From NCBI GenBank assembly GCA_004802705.1, contig SGPL01000396.1:1-31158 (forward strand): a stretch of DNA of 31,158 bases, written 5' to 3'. Origin of the DNA: Bondarzewia mesenterica (taxonomy: Eukaryota > Basidiomycota > Agaricomycetes > Russulales > Bondarzewiaceae). Below, piece after piece: positions 17,883 through 27,380 of the stretch. The position numbers were made by a program, and so were the translations under genes. The notes under the pieces are model-generated. The model was not told where the DNA came from. It made no database searches and saw only the letters and a program-made list of their open reading frames with translations. Position 1 is the first letter of the stretch. Each line of letters starts with the position of its first letter.

Positions 17883-20075
17883 ATGCCCGAAATCAGAGAA
17901 TGCTATGCTTCTGCCAATTATCTTCGGCACCTCTTTCTTGTCCACAAGAACACTTCTGACTTTCGACTGCGGCAGCTCTACTACGATGCGACCGACAAAG
18001 AACAAAAGCGCGCCAAGAAAATATCTCGTATTTCCCAAGGACTTGTAGATGAGTTGCCTGCAAAGTCTCTGAACATCAAGCGGGGCTGCAAGGACGCGCA
18101 AACACCGCTCTGGCCAACCACAAAGTCAGGGCCCCTTCCAGACCTGCAATTGCTTGAACTTCGGGACATCCATCGCACATGCAGGACTGGTATTTTTGAC
18201 TTTGGTATAATCTGGCTTCAGGTGAGCAAGGGCCATTGATTTTTTTTTAGCAATCTCGGTTCTAACCCGGCTGTACCAGATGCAATACCTCTTGCATACC
18301 TCTGTGCAATTCTATATCCGGAACGATTGGGAAATCTCGATCTCAAATGTGAGCAAAAAGGTACGTTCTTTTACATTTTTTCCTAGTGCATGGCCTCCAA
18401 ACGCAGATGCCCAATACTTATAGGATCGAAATTTCCGTGTTGGCCTTGCCCTTGGATTTGAGGATTTTGTCATTGCTTTTTTGTCACGCGATCTTCTCGT
18501 GCAGGTGCACGATAGCATTTTTGTTCTTTACAACTCAGTAAAAATTAACTTTCTTTCACAGGCTCAATGGGCGGCATCGCGTGATGATCTTCCTCAACGC
18601 TTGAAACACATCTCAATCTTAGATGATTATCAAGGATTTCTAACTTCTGTTGCTCAGTGGATCCAATATCGTCGAAGTTCAGAGGATACCGAACGCACCG
18701 GATTGGTATGTGATGTTTTGAGGTCGCATGGTGATATCTGGGGAGGTGTTGGTGTTTATACGGCTTCAGAAATATGTTTCCTAGCTGGTTCGTGATTCTT
18801 CCTCCTGATCTTTTTAAAGCTTACTATCAAAATAATTTGCCGTGCAGGCATATCCCCGCTTTTACAAGAGCGGGAGGTTTTTGACTGTCCTTCAAGGTGT
18901 GCACGTTTGTGCGAAGCTTTATATGCCTTTGCCGCAGTATCGGACGATGAAATATGGTGCGTGCTATCAATGATTTATCGTGCCTGTTGTCTTATTTAAA
19001 ATGACAGGCCAAAGCTGGTTAAGCCATGCATTCGCAACGGCCTCCTGGCACCGACAGTGGAAGATCGTCTCAAATATATTCAATACTTGCATGTCTATGC
19101 CAAGGACGGATCTCGTATTTCGGAAAGAATGGCTGATCTTGTTATGCGATACTATGTTAGCCTTCCATTTGCATCAGCCTATTACCAAGTTAACACTTGC
19201 CTCCTCAGAACCACCTGAACAACTTGACAAATAATATTGCAAGTGAAAGTAGTGACTTGTGGGATGTTTTTGAACCTTCCTATCTGCAGCCCTACCTATT
19301 GTTAGAAGGCCATCTTGGATCTCTTATTTTCGGACAGGCATCCTGGAGCGCATTTTCGATTGAGCGGGCCTCGTCTACTGCTTCCAATCCATTATCTTTA
19401 TTTTATGCTGCAGAAGGTATATTTTTCTCAGTTTTCTTCTGTCTTTGTGCCACTATAGACATTTTTTTTTTTTTTGCAGGTCTCCTGACAACAGATACGC
19501 ATCTTGACATTCAAGTCTATCAGCCCCTCTTCCTTTCACAATCAATGATGAAGCGGAAAATTGCTCGCCCTTGTGTCTTTCAGGGTCAAAAGCAAATCTG
19601 GTCGCTTACTCCATTCATATCAGCGCTGTACGAGTGAGTTTTAATGTTCATTTTCTGATTGCAAAGTCTGAAATGCTACGGAGTTTAGTGTACCTAATCT
19701 AAAGTTTCTGACCGAGGCTGAGCGCAAGAAGATGACATTCAGGCACATTGTGGCCAATACGAGAGAAGTTGCGATTGGGCCACTGGAATACTGTGGCCGT
19801 GCAGTTGCCATCAAAAAGCGCGATGGGAAGGGCTATTAGTGAGTTGATCATCATACACACTTGTTCTTCACTCTCACCATTTTGGTATCAGCATTCTTGC
19901 CTGTTTGGGTGATCCGAACCCCGAAATCCCAGCCGACATCGCCAATCTTAGCATTCTGATGCGCCAGAGGCAGGGAATGCAGACTGCAGGCAAGTCCAAA
20001 GGACAGATGTCTAACGCCAATCGCAGAACGAGAAAAGAAGAACTCGCATCCGCAGCAAGAGCTCGAGAACAGTGA
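17883..20075 (+). CDS. hypothetical protein, nine exons, one internal frame break
   Basis: Exons 17883-18221, 18280-18360, 18424-18504, 18562-18787, 18848-18956, 19008-19416, 19480-19633, 19689-19838 and 19892-20075 join at GT-AG introns of 50-75 nt in consistent phase. Within exon 6 the frame (SLPFASAYYQVN) must shift at ~19186-19205 to NHLNNLTNNIASESSDLWDV. Leaving out the 20 nt from GTTAACAC to CTCCTCAG restores it, as would a 1-nt insertion. The result is about 570 aa with no recognised domain. It carries FLSRDLLVQAQWAASRDDLP, LLLEGHLGSLIFGQASWSAF, a segment with IKKRDGKGYYILACLGDPNP and a very basic tail (KSKGQMSNANRRTRKEELAS). The TGA at 20073 is followed in frame by 76 more coding-like codons. 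Probably a lineage-specific fungal gene, perhaps recently damaged. Confidence 0.6.
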
Positions 20076-20306
20076 AACATATCATTGCCAAATGCTCATT
20101 CACTTGAGGCAAGTAGTTCGGTGACCTCGTTGGAAACCCCAACCTTGGATGCAGTATCCCCAAATATATCCAACAAACGTCGATCGGCTGATATGGCCAT
20201 AGTAGGGCAAAAGGATGGGTGCGTTTCACCCAGGCGCAAACGGGCGAGGGTTTCTTTGGGTGTTCCAATGCTTCGCAAGTGGCATCCTGTTGATGAATAT
20301 CTTTAA
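20076..20306 (+). other. in-frame extension after TGA of the preceding gene
   Basis: Reads on in the same frame after the TGA at 20073-20075 to TAA at 20304. Composition is protein-like: Ser/Thr-rich (LEASSSVTSLETPTLDAVSP) then a bipartite basic stretch (NKRRSADM...SPRRKRARVS) resembling a nuclear localisation signal. Either the original C-terminus cut off by a nonsense mutation, or 3' UTR that happens to be open. Confidence 0.4.
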
Positions 20307-20664
20307 ATCTTCGTTCACATTGTTTATTTTTATTGTTGCATTATGAAATGTAGATTTTGGGATGTTCGGACCTTCCAGGCGACAAGCACGAGAGGCGCAT
20401 CTGACAACTCTCTTGCGCTGTATTCACAGAAGCGGCGACTCTAGATCCTCCTAGGCTTGAGGACTGGCTGTCCTAGGCTACGTTGCAATCCGCAGCGACT
20501 TCTCTCGAACCCTTCACATCTTGTTTAATACGCAACTGATATCGTCGTTCGAGCAAAGCCGCACCCATAGCCGCACTCCACCATCTACACTACTACAAAT
20601 TTAAAAGTAACGTGCACAGCGTTAGCGATTACATGAGTATAAGCCAAGTGAAAAAGCACTGACC
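20307..20664. other. intergenic
   Basis: No gene supported. The C-terminal acidic tail expected after the Sec63 fragment on the minus strand is not found here. Confidence 0.4.
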
Positions 20665-21404
20665 TGCACGTCTCTGACAGCATCCTCGCCGATGAGCGTG
20701 TCGCTCACAAGGCGAACTCGCCAGGTAAACAGGCCCACACCCGGCGGTGCGTGGAAGCACAGCTTATACAAGTGGTAGTTTCACGACAGCTTCGGCCAGA
20801 GGATGGCACGTCCGCAACCTTCATAGGCAGCACAACGGCCTTGTTCAGCTTCTCGTCCACGACGACAATCCACCACCCGGGCCTGCGGTTCTGCTTCAAG
20901 AGTGTTGTATCAGCTTTGTTCACGAATTTCAGTATATAAACAGCAGTGGACTCATGCCAGGCCAGTACGGCGCATGGGCCCATCCGCTGCCCTGTGCTGA
21001 CAGAGGCAAGTCCTCAAAATCCTTGTTGCTGTTCAAAAATTCCTCACCTTTTGCATCATCAGCCTCAGTCAAGGTCTGGCCACCTTCCTTCGCTTCTCCA
21101 TTCTCCAGAGGTGTATCACTAGGCGGTGAGAGGCACAATTTGACCACTACCAGTACATACACAGATGGGACGATGATGCGTTCGTCAATAACTATATGCA
21201 TTCCAACCGATTGTCAAACCAGCAACATCTCTTGAGGAAAAGCCACGCACCTTTGAAGGACGCATTTCAAGCCGTCCCCACTGCTCGGAAGCTTTCTTCA
21301 GGTACCGAAGTCGCCCACCACCTTTGTCCTCTAACACATGCATATAATCCTCTCGAATGGTCGATTTACTGAAACAACCCATGAAAATTCGCCGGTCCTC
21401 AAAC
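20665..21404 (-). pseudogene. SEC63: Sec63 (ER translocation J-protein) fragment, C-terminal Sec63/Brl part
   Basis: Sec63 assists post-translational import into the ER with Sec62/Kar2. Minus-strand pieces: KSTIREDYMHVLEDKGGGRL and KKASEQWGRLEMR; then, after an intron ending CATATAG, VIDERIIVPSVYVLVVVKLC LSPPSDTP; FEDLPLSAQGSGWAHAPYWP; after another intron, RRPGWWIVVVDEKLNKAVVL PMKVADVP. The last piece is FHAPPGVGLFTWRVRLVSDT LIGEDAVRDVQ (another frame). These match the C-terminal Sec63 domain of fungal Sec63. The N-terminal membrane segments and J domain, and the acidic tail, are missing. No canonical donor joins the PYWPG exon to the next, and the last segment needs a frame change, so it is likely dead. 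Confidence 0.75.
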
Positions 21405-21847
21405 ACCGATCCCCAAATTTCAAGCCAGGCTTCCTGGCGACCTTAGGATCGTCGTACGTCTGATCTCAAAAGTATCTCATGAAGTTAGATGCCGCGGAGC
21501 AACCGGCTTGATCGAAGTGGCCGAACTGGGGAAGTGAGGGCAGAATCGGTACGTCGCCCAGCTATGCTCACAATTTCGGCATACTGATCTCATCGCAGCG
21601 GTGCATATCGCATGGTCTCCCCTCGCGCATACCCAATCTTTCAGAGCACACCATGCTCAGGGCTTCGGTGAACTTTTCTGTCCCGCATCGGTATGTTGCC
21701 TGGTCCTTACATTGTCCCTGTGCCTCGGCATGCATATGCCATGGCTTCTGCCGACACCAGCCGCTTGCGCATGCACCCTAGTGCGCGACGGCATTCGTCA
21801 CGCCCCTTGGTGAGGTTTTTTTTTGTATCTTTATCCAACTCTTTGGT
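21405..21847. other. no recognised gene
   Basis: About 440 nt. Open frames on both strands show no family resemblance and no repeat was found. Confidence 0.35.
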
Positions 21848-22200
21848 GTGAATGCGGTTGAAGGGGGGGGGGTCATTGCAGTGGAGGAGGTAGAGGTAGA
21901 GAGCGAGGAAGAGGCGATCAACCAGGGCTTGGGCAGCGAGTTAAATGATGCGCTCACAGGAAACACTATGACAGACTTGAAACTTCAGGTGCACAAGTTA
22001 CCGGGCGAGCTGGCGACTTCCGAGATGAACTGAACAGATACGAGTCGCGCGTTGGTGCTGGAGAACCTGTTGGACCATGGAAACCAGATGAAAGCGAGGT
22101 ATGAGGCCGATTATCTGGCCGCGCATCGGGAGCAGTTGGTCTTTTGAAGAGATCCGGAGTGGGAACGCTTCGGGCGACGGGTGAGTGTTACACCTTATCC
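21848..22200 (+). pseudogene. coiled-coil protein fragment, possibly HOOK-like
   Basis: Plus-strand frame: EEVEVESEEEAINQGLGSEL, MTDLKLQVHKLPGELATSEM N, TGA, then in the same frame ALVLENLLDHGNQMKARYEA DYLAAHREQLVF, TGA. The last segment strongly suggests a coiled coil of the cytoskeletal-linker type, and I am reminded of fungal HOOK-family proteins, which link dynein to endosomes. That assignment is from memory of motif style only. Two stops within 60 codons mark it as a remnant. It is the only remnant in the series on the plus strand. Confidence 0.45.
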
Positions 22201-23228
22201 GCACTGAAAGCTCGTCTGCCGCGCCTCTCCTGCATTTCTTGTGACCCGCATTGAACTATTGACTGAGTCACGAGTCATCGACCGGTGTGCCCCTCGCCTC
22301 CGAGAATTGCTCGGCGAAGACTGTAGGTGTGCGCCTTCGCTCGACGGCGAATGAATACAGCTCAGGCGTACTGCGCGTTCCAGGCCAGTGGGAGGCAAAC
22401 CCGAGTACAGCGGGCTCCACCGCACTCATCCTACAGGACGCGGTTCCAACGCTAATTTCTCAACGCACGAGGCGTCCAAACCATCATGCGACCCTCTGCG
22501 GGGCACCAATGCGTTGGGGGCGCTCCGACTGACTACATCGTTCCTTGCCCTTGCCTCGGTCCTCCTCTATGGCCTTGATGTCTTTCCTGCGTGAGATAGG
22601 TAGGACATTCAGCTCATCATCAAGAACAAGGCAGTCATCGCATGAGCCTGGTGATAGGATGGAACGTCGTTGAACCGTGCGACTACTGAATCATGAGATG
22701 ATGTTCGGTATCTCGCGTAGATGTCCAGTTTTTGATGAACATGAGTGCCCCTTGACTTGAGAGTGCACTCACCATGGTCATGTTTTATACTAAGCTGTCG
22801 TAGCGACGTCATTGTCTTAAGCAATAGGACCACCAGCCCACTACCTTCGACGATCTTGATTGTCTGAGCAAGCAAATTTGGTGTGATCGCCTCGAAGTCT
22901 TGTAGAACGAGCGTTCCATACGTGTTACCAAGAATTTTATGAGATTCTTTGTAATAACTGAAGCGCTATGAGCGGGCCGCGCAAGTCATAGTCGATGGTC
23001 CCTCACGTGTCTGTAACAGTGATAAATATCTCGAATGGGTTCTGCTCGTTTGCATCTCGAATACCTCGTTTTACATCGCGCTTTATCTTGGCCTCACAGT
23101 GAGTGCTTTGGCATGGTGCCACTGGTAGTGCGCCTTAAAAGCCCAACGCAAACTCCTTGATTCCCAACACTTTTCTGGTCCTTCGCGCATCATCACTGTC
23201 TCATCTGGATCTTGTTTTTCTTGCTTTC
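22201..23228. other. no recognised gene (about 1 kb)
   Basis: A plus-strand piece VTRIELLTESRVIDRCAPRL (22240-22310) and a minus-strand frame 22875-22609 (SLRQLSIKHDHGECTLK) look weakly protein-like but match nothing I know and have stops around them. No repeats apparent. Confidence 0.3.
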
Positions 23229-23457
23229 CTACGAAAAAGTAATAAGATATTTCAAGCAAGCGCGGGATGGCATAGATTCACGGCTGCGGGGTGACTGAGC
23301 ACGCGCCCACAATGACAAAGATGAGTAAAATGCGGCGAAATATATATTGCATAAAAGAAAAGAGGCAAGTAGAATACAAAAGCTCCAACACCTCTGCACC
23401 TCCACGAAAACGAAAAACCAAAACCGAAGAGAATGAGCTCTTACCGATCGATTCAAT
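23229..23457 (-). repeat. duplicate of Fip1 intron 1, copy B
   Basis: 23229-23444 matches the whole of Fip1 intron 1 (16024-16241) from acceptor TTTTTCGTAG to donor GTAAGAGCTC. A further 13 nt (23445-23457) matches the end of the upstream exon (ATTGAATCGA-CG). There is no Fip1 coding sequence on either side. Differences are scattered, mostly single substitutions and small indels, so the duplication is not very recent. Confidence 0.85.
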
Positions 23458-24268
23458 GAGTATAGGATGATATGTGAGCTAGGGTTAGGGCATTTGACAA
23501 CGCGCGGGAAATTTGAACCTCGGTCGTCTCGTCAACCGTATCCGTTAGTTGAGATTACGACGTCTCTCACCCACTTTAATTCAAAATAGAATATTATATT
23601 TTTAATGACATTGACCGGGATATTCCTAGCGGGGCAAGTGGCGATCAATGACGGGTAAGGATAAGAAAAGTGGGTCCCTTTTTTCGCATTAGATTTCTCA
23701 AGTTTAATAATCAAGTGCCCTCCGGGTAGTTGCTTCGGGCACCTCGGGCGACCGACAAGAAAGGTGAGATCGTCGATTCTATCGTAGACCTACCGATGTA
23801 TATCTCCCGGCCGCCCCCTTTTGCCGAGACCATCCGGAAAAGTACATACCACCAAGGTCACTGTGCCAATCGGAGCGACCGTTGCCGCTAGCACACCACC
23901 CCCGACCACGCTATCCGCAGGTACCCTATCAGAGGTAGCCCAGTTTTGGTCCATCTATTCCCCCATTTCATTGCTAGCCCGGTAGCATCGTATCCTACAG
24001 GTAGCCGCATATCCTACTGATAGTAGTCAGACTTTTTAATATTTCTTTTTGGGCACTGCCCACCGCCGCCCACCAGTCAACCGCTAACAGTCTCATGGTT
24101 TTTATACAGGATATCAGAGTCATCAAATCACTGCCTGCTATTGGTTGGAAGTCGGATACAAATGAGCGGGGTCGAAAACCGGGCTATAGTACCATACGAC
24201 GCGTTAGTGTCTGCTATGGGTTGCTCTCCTGAGCGCCTGCTCGATGAGTCCGAGGAAAGAACATGGAC
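23458..24268. other. no recognised gene
   Basis: About 800 nt. It includes AGGGTTAGGG (23477-23486), a patch of recurring TATCCTA and GGTAGC words (23930-24030) and a short AT-rich stretch (23580-23610). No coding family seen. Confidence 0.35.
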
Positions 24269-24422
24269 TTCGACAATGTACTTGAGCATGGCGGGAATGA
24301 CACCCACGGCGCCGTTCGTGGGCGACCTGACGATGCGTCCCCCGCTGGCGTTCACCTCGTTGACTGCGATGGCATAGCACGAAAAGAAATCTATTGCCGG
24401 ACTCATCGTCTTGCGCTGGTGC
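24269..24422 (-). pseudogene. L-serine dehydratase (iron-sulfur type) fragment
   Basis: Minus-strand frame gives [20 protein letters not shown] then [25 protein letters not shown]. This matches the well conserved segment of Fe-S dependent L-serine ammonia-lyase (bacterial SdaA/SdaB family), which deaminates serine to pyruvate. The usual TAPTNGAAG reads RSPTNGAVG. The N-terminal SSSHT region and the Cys ligands of the cluster are not visible nearby. Only about 50 residues remain. Confidence 0.75.
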
Positions 24423-25329
24423 ATTGAACAACAAGCACGTAATGTCGGCATGGTAACAAAAATACGAGACAGATGGACTGACAGGCGGCTTAGGCAACCC
24501 CATATGATCGAGCTCTCCAATGACTCTCGTCACTCGGACATGTCTCCTCCCCGTCACGTGTTTCCCAATGCTCGCAGTTGAAGCAGACAGCGCGTGCTCT
24601 CATCCCCTTCCCTCCATCTCCGATCCCCCAACGGGCTCGGTTGTGGCAGCGGGATCAGTTTTAGTGGGGGTGCGGGCGCTGGGGAGGGCAAAATGAGTGT
24701 CGTTCGATGAGGAGATTTTGAAGAGCTGCGAGTGGTGGCGAGAGTCACGTTAAATTTGGCGATCGCCAGTTGGCGTTCTGATGCATTCGTCGAGATCGCC
24801 GTAAGCGGTTGCTCCAATAGATCGATTGATTCGGTCCCGCTCGGCGAAGAGGCAATAATCTACGCCAAGGCGGAAGCATCATATCGGCACAAGCGCCCCG
24901 GCAACATGGCACGATGACCCATCCCGAACAAATGAACGTGTACCCACCTTGACCTTGACCAAAAACCGCATCCGGACCAATTCCGTCGTCATCGTCTCAC
25001 TCAACGCCCACCGCATTGAGCTGCGCGCCGCTGGGCATTGCAATGTCATCGTCCTGCCTCGCACCGGTAGCGGATGGGAGGTGCCTAGGTTTGCTAGTTT
25101 GGTGCGGGAAGAGGTCCGGCGGGAATGGTGACGGCGGGGGCAATGAAGGGGGAACGTCATAACGAACCAGAGGAAGCTCGGCAGACTTGAGCTGCCGAGA
25201 ACCAACGCCCATAATATGGATGTGGGAGATGACTGTATGGGATGAGAGACCGACTCGGAGTCTGAAAGGGTCATAAGAAGATGGGTGTACGTACCGGCTT
25301 CTACCCGCCGGAGCATTCTGTAGTCTTGG
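24423..25329. other. unassigned; possible eroded helicase tail
   Basis: Minus-strand pieces such as QDDDIAMPSGAQLNAVGVE, a stop, then DDDDGIGPDAVFGQGQG (25070-24940) are acidic and could be the linker after the helicase N-terminal half just upstream, but no catalytic motif (helicase C-terminal half) is found. Nothing else is supported. Confidence 0.3.
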
Positions 25330-26878
25330 AAGTAAGCGGTACGGGCTGATGTCCACATTGGCCTTCGTCCGGCGGAACATAATGTGCTTGAGGAATTGCC
25401 TGGAGGCATCGATAAATTCCAGGCAGTAGGAACCTTGTGAGAGATCGAAGGAGTCGAAAAAATGCGAGTCGTCCGGGTGAAGACATCGGAGTGCAACCAA
25501 TGCAGAAGNCCCCAAAAGCTCANAGAGATTGTTTTGANCAGNAGTCCCTGNGNGAACTGGTGNAGCGTGAGCACATTGATGAGAAGTTGAGNGAATNNNA
25601 AGACAAACTGAGTCGATAGAGACTACCAATTCCTTGCANGTGCTGCGAGATCATGNCGTCCGNGTTCTTGATTTTGTGCCCCTCATCCAGAACACANTAT
25701 GTCCAACGACCTATAATTNCAAATCTCAGTTGCAATTCTCTGTTCATGAACAGGCGANANACAAAGACNTACGGCTTTTAAACCAAGTGTGTTCCCTCTN
25801 ATACGCGTCGTAGGTTGTCACAANGATATCAAAGTTGCCGGCTAACGATTTCTTGAGCCNGTCGCGTTCTGATTTTTNGCCTTGAAAGCGAACGACGCGG
25901 AAAGAGGGAAGCCATCGCGNAGCCTCCGACATCCANGCGGAAAGGACAGAGAGNGGGCAGATGACGAGNTGGGGATCAAGGGGACCGTCCTCCNGCTCCT
26001 TAATCCANGCAAAAAGNNACNGCGTCTAACNAGATATAAGCCTCATCTCTTCGCTGCAAGAGTAACACAAAATAACACATACCTGAAGGGTCTTTCCCAG
26101 GCCCATTCTTGCGAGCATATCAGAACCGCTATCCTTCGAAAGCATGGCGTGTGCAACTTACTCATCTCCTAAAATGCAGTTCATTCCTGGATCACGCTGT
26201 AATCAGTAGCGTAAAGGCTCTGCGGAAAGAGTGTCGCATACCGTGTTGGTACATGTCGACCAGGAAGGAAAGCCCGTCGAGCTTCAACCTATTTTAGTAA
26301 AAGCATTGTCTGTGATCGGGTGTCCTGACCTGATAATCCTTCATCTGCCCTCCCTTAATCGACTTGGGCTGCGCATCCAGTCGACACTGGGACACGTATT
26401 CAACCTTTGCAAGGTCGCGCTTCAAGTTATCAAACAAGCCAGTCGCAGGTGGCAGCAGGGGAGCCAGAATTTCGCGGTGACTTAGAAGCCACCGTTTCTG
26501 AGCTTGGTCTCGCGCGTCTCGTTTCACGTTGGCAATAGCCGTATTCTAGGAAGATCATCAATCCCTGTGTGTGGTCGCAGCGACGCGACTGGAGCTCACC
26601 GCCTTCTTTTCGTCGAGCTTGCGCTTCTTTTCATGCACTTTCGCACTGTTTTCGGCAGTAGGTAACACCCTTTTCCTTTTACCTGATACCTTGTTCGTCG
26701 CCAATGTCAATGCTGTATCGTCCCGAGGAAGGCGCGGCTGTGAGGGGCGCCGGAGCAATGTCCCAGATGGCACCTGATTTTCGGCATGAGTCAGACCTAC
26801 AGAAGTCAAGACATCGACGGCTGCAATAGATATGGAATGGCCATTACGAGCAGAGTTTTGAGTGAGAAAGCTGGACAT
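25330..26878 (-). pseudogene. ISWI/SNF2-type chromatin-remodelling ATPase, N-terminal half, low-quality sequence
   Basis: Start ATG 26878 (MSSFLTQNSARNGHS), with a basic segment (GKRKRVLPTAENS). A GTGAGC...CCTAG intron leads to KRDARDQAQKRWLLSHREIL and PKSIKGGQMKDYQ. Then DGLSFLVDMYQHG (one base out of phase with the preceding splice), GMNCILGDE, an intron, and Walker A MGLGKTLQ. LVICPLSVLSAWMSEA, WLPSFRVVRF, VTTYDAY and the DEGH box (CVLDEGHKIKN) follow. QGIGSLYRLSL leads to the LTGTPxQNNL motif (partly n), LHWLHSDVF and FLKHIMFRRTKANVDIS. This is the DExx half of an SNF2 translocase. The helicase C-terminal domain and HAND-SANT-SLIDE are not found. Dozens of isolated n bases lie between 25509 and 26030. 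Confidence 0.8.
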
Positions 26879-27380
26879 AGCAATGGACACAAGAAGTACA
26901 GAGTTTGACACACAGGTGTCAGTATTGCGACTAGTACTAGTAAGTTACTGCAGGAATCATCGCACTAGGGCAGGTCAATACGCGTCAACCACGTGATCGT
27001 GTTTAGGATAAGCTCTGAAAGGGACAAATTGGTCATACCAACTGGCAACTTGTCGCTGAGATAGTCCTCCTGCTCTCCTCAACCGGAATCATGGAAAGAC
27101 AACTTTTGAAGCTTAAGAACAATGCATCACCCTTGCAGTGTCACCTTGTCATGCAAGCGCGGTGAGTGATAAGCCCAGGTCGTTATTGTAATCATAACTT
27201 CTTTCCAGCACGAGACATAGTCTCGAAATGCGTCGATATACAAGAGCATTAGTTATGGTGTAGTGGTATTGTTAAGATACGAAGCTTCGGAACTCTCTGG
27301 TGTCTTCCACCGTGACAACAGTCTTCACCTCTTCTCGTGACTATGCGCACGCATATCGACGAGGGAAGGCTCAGCACCTT
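26879..27380. other. intergenic between two minus-strand genes
   Basis: About 500 nt: promoter side of the SNF2 copy and 3' side of the etherase/kinase gene. TATGGTGTAGTGGTATTG (27255-27272) resembles a tRNA A-box, but no T-arm or acceptor stem follows. No gene supported. Confidence 0.45.

Noticed and set aside
20747..21235. 162-codon plus-strand ORF
   Set aside because: Antisense shadow of the Sec63 fragment, whose minus-strand frames show clear family motifs.
23472..23490. AGGGTTAGGG resembling fungal telomere repeat TTAGGG
   Set aside because: Only about one and a half to two units; expected by chance at this length and with no subtelomeric array around it.
23510..23570. Minus-strand GGTTCAAATTT preceded by a possible A-box, tRNA or SINE-like
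   Set aside because: Cannot fold a cloverleaf by eye; the B-box is imperfect and there is no second copy in the window.
27250..27330. Possible tRNA gene (A-box-like TGGTGTAGTGG)
   Set aside because: No GGTTCRANNCC T-arm at the right distance and no pairing acceptor stem; at most a remnant.
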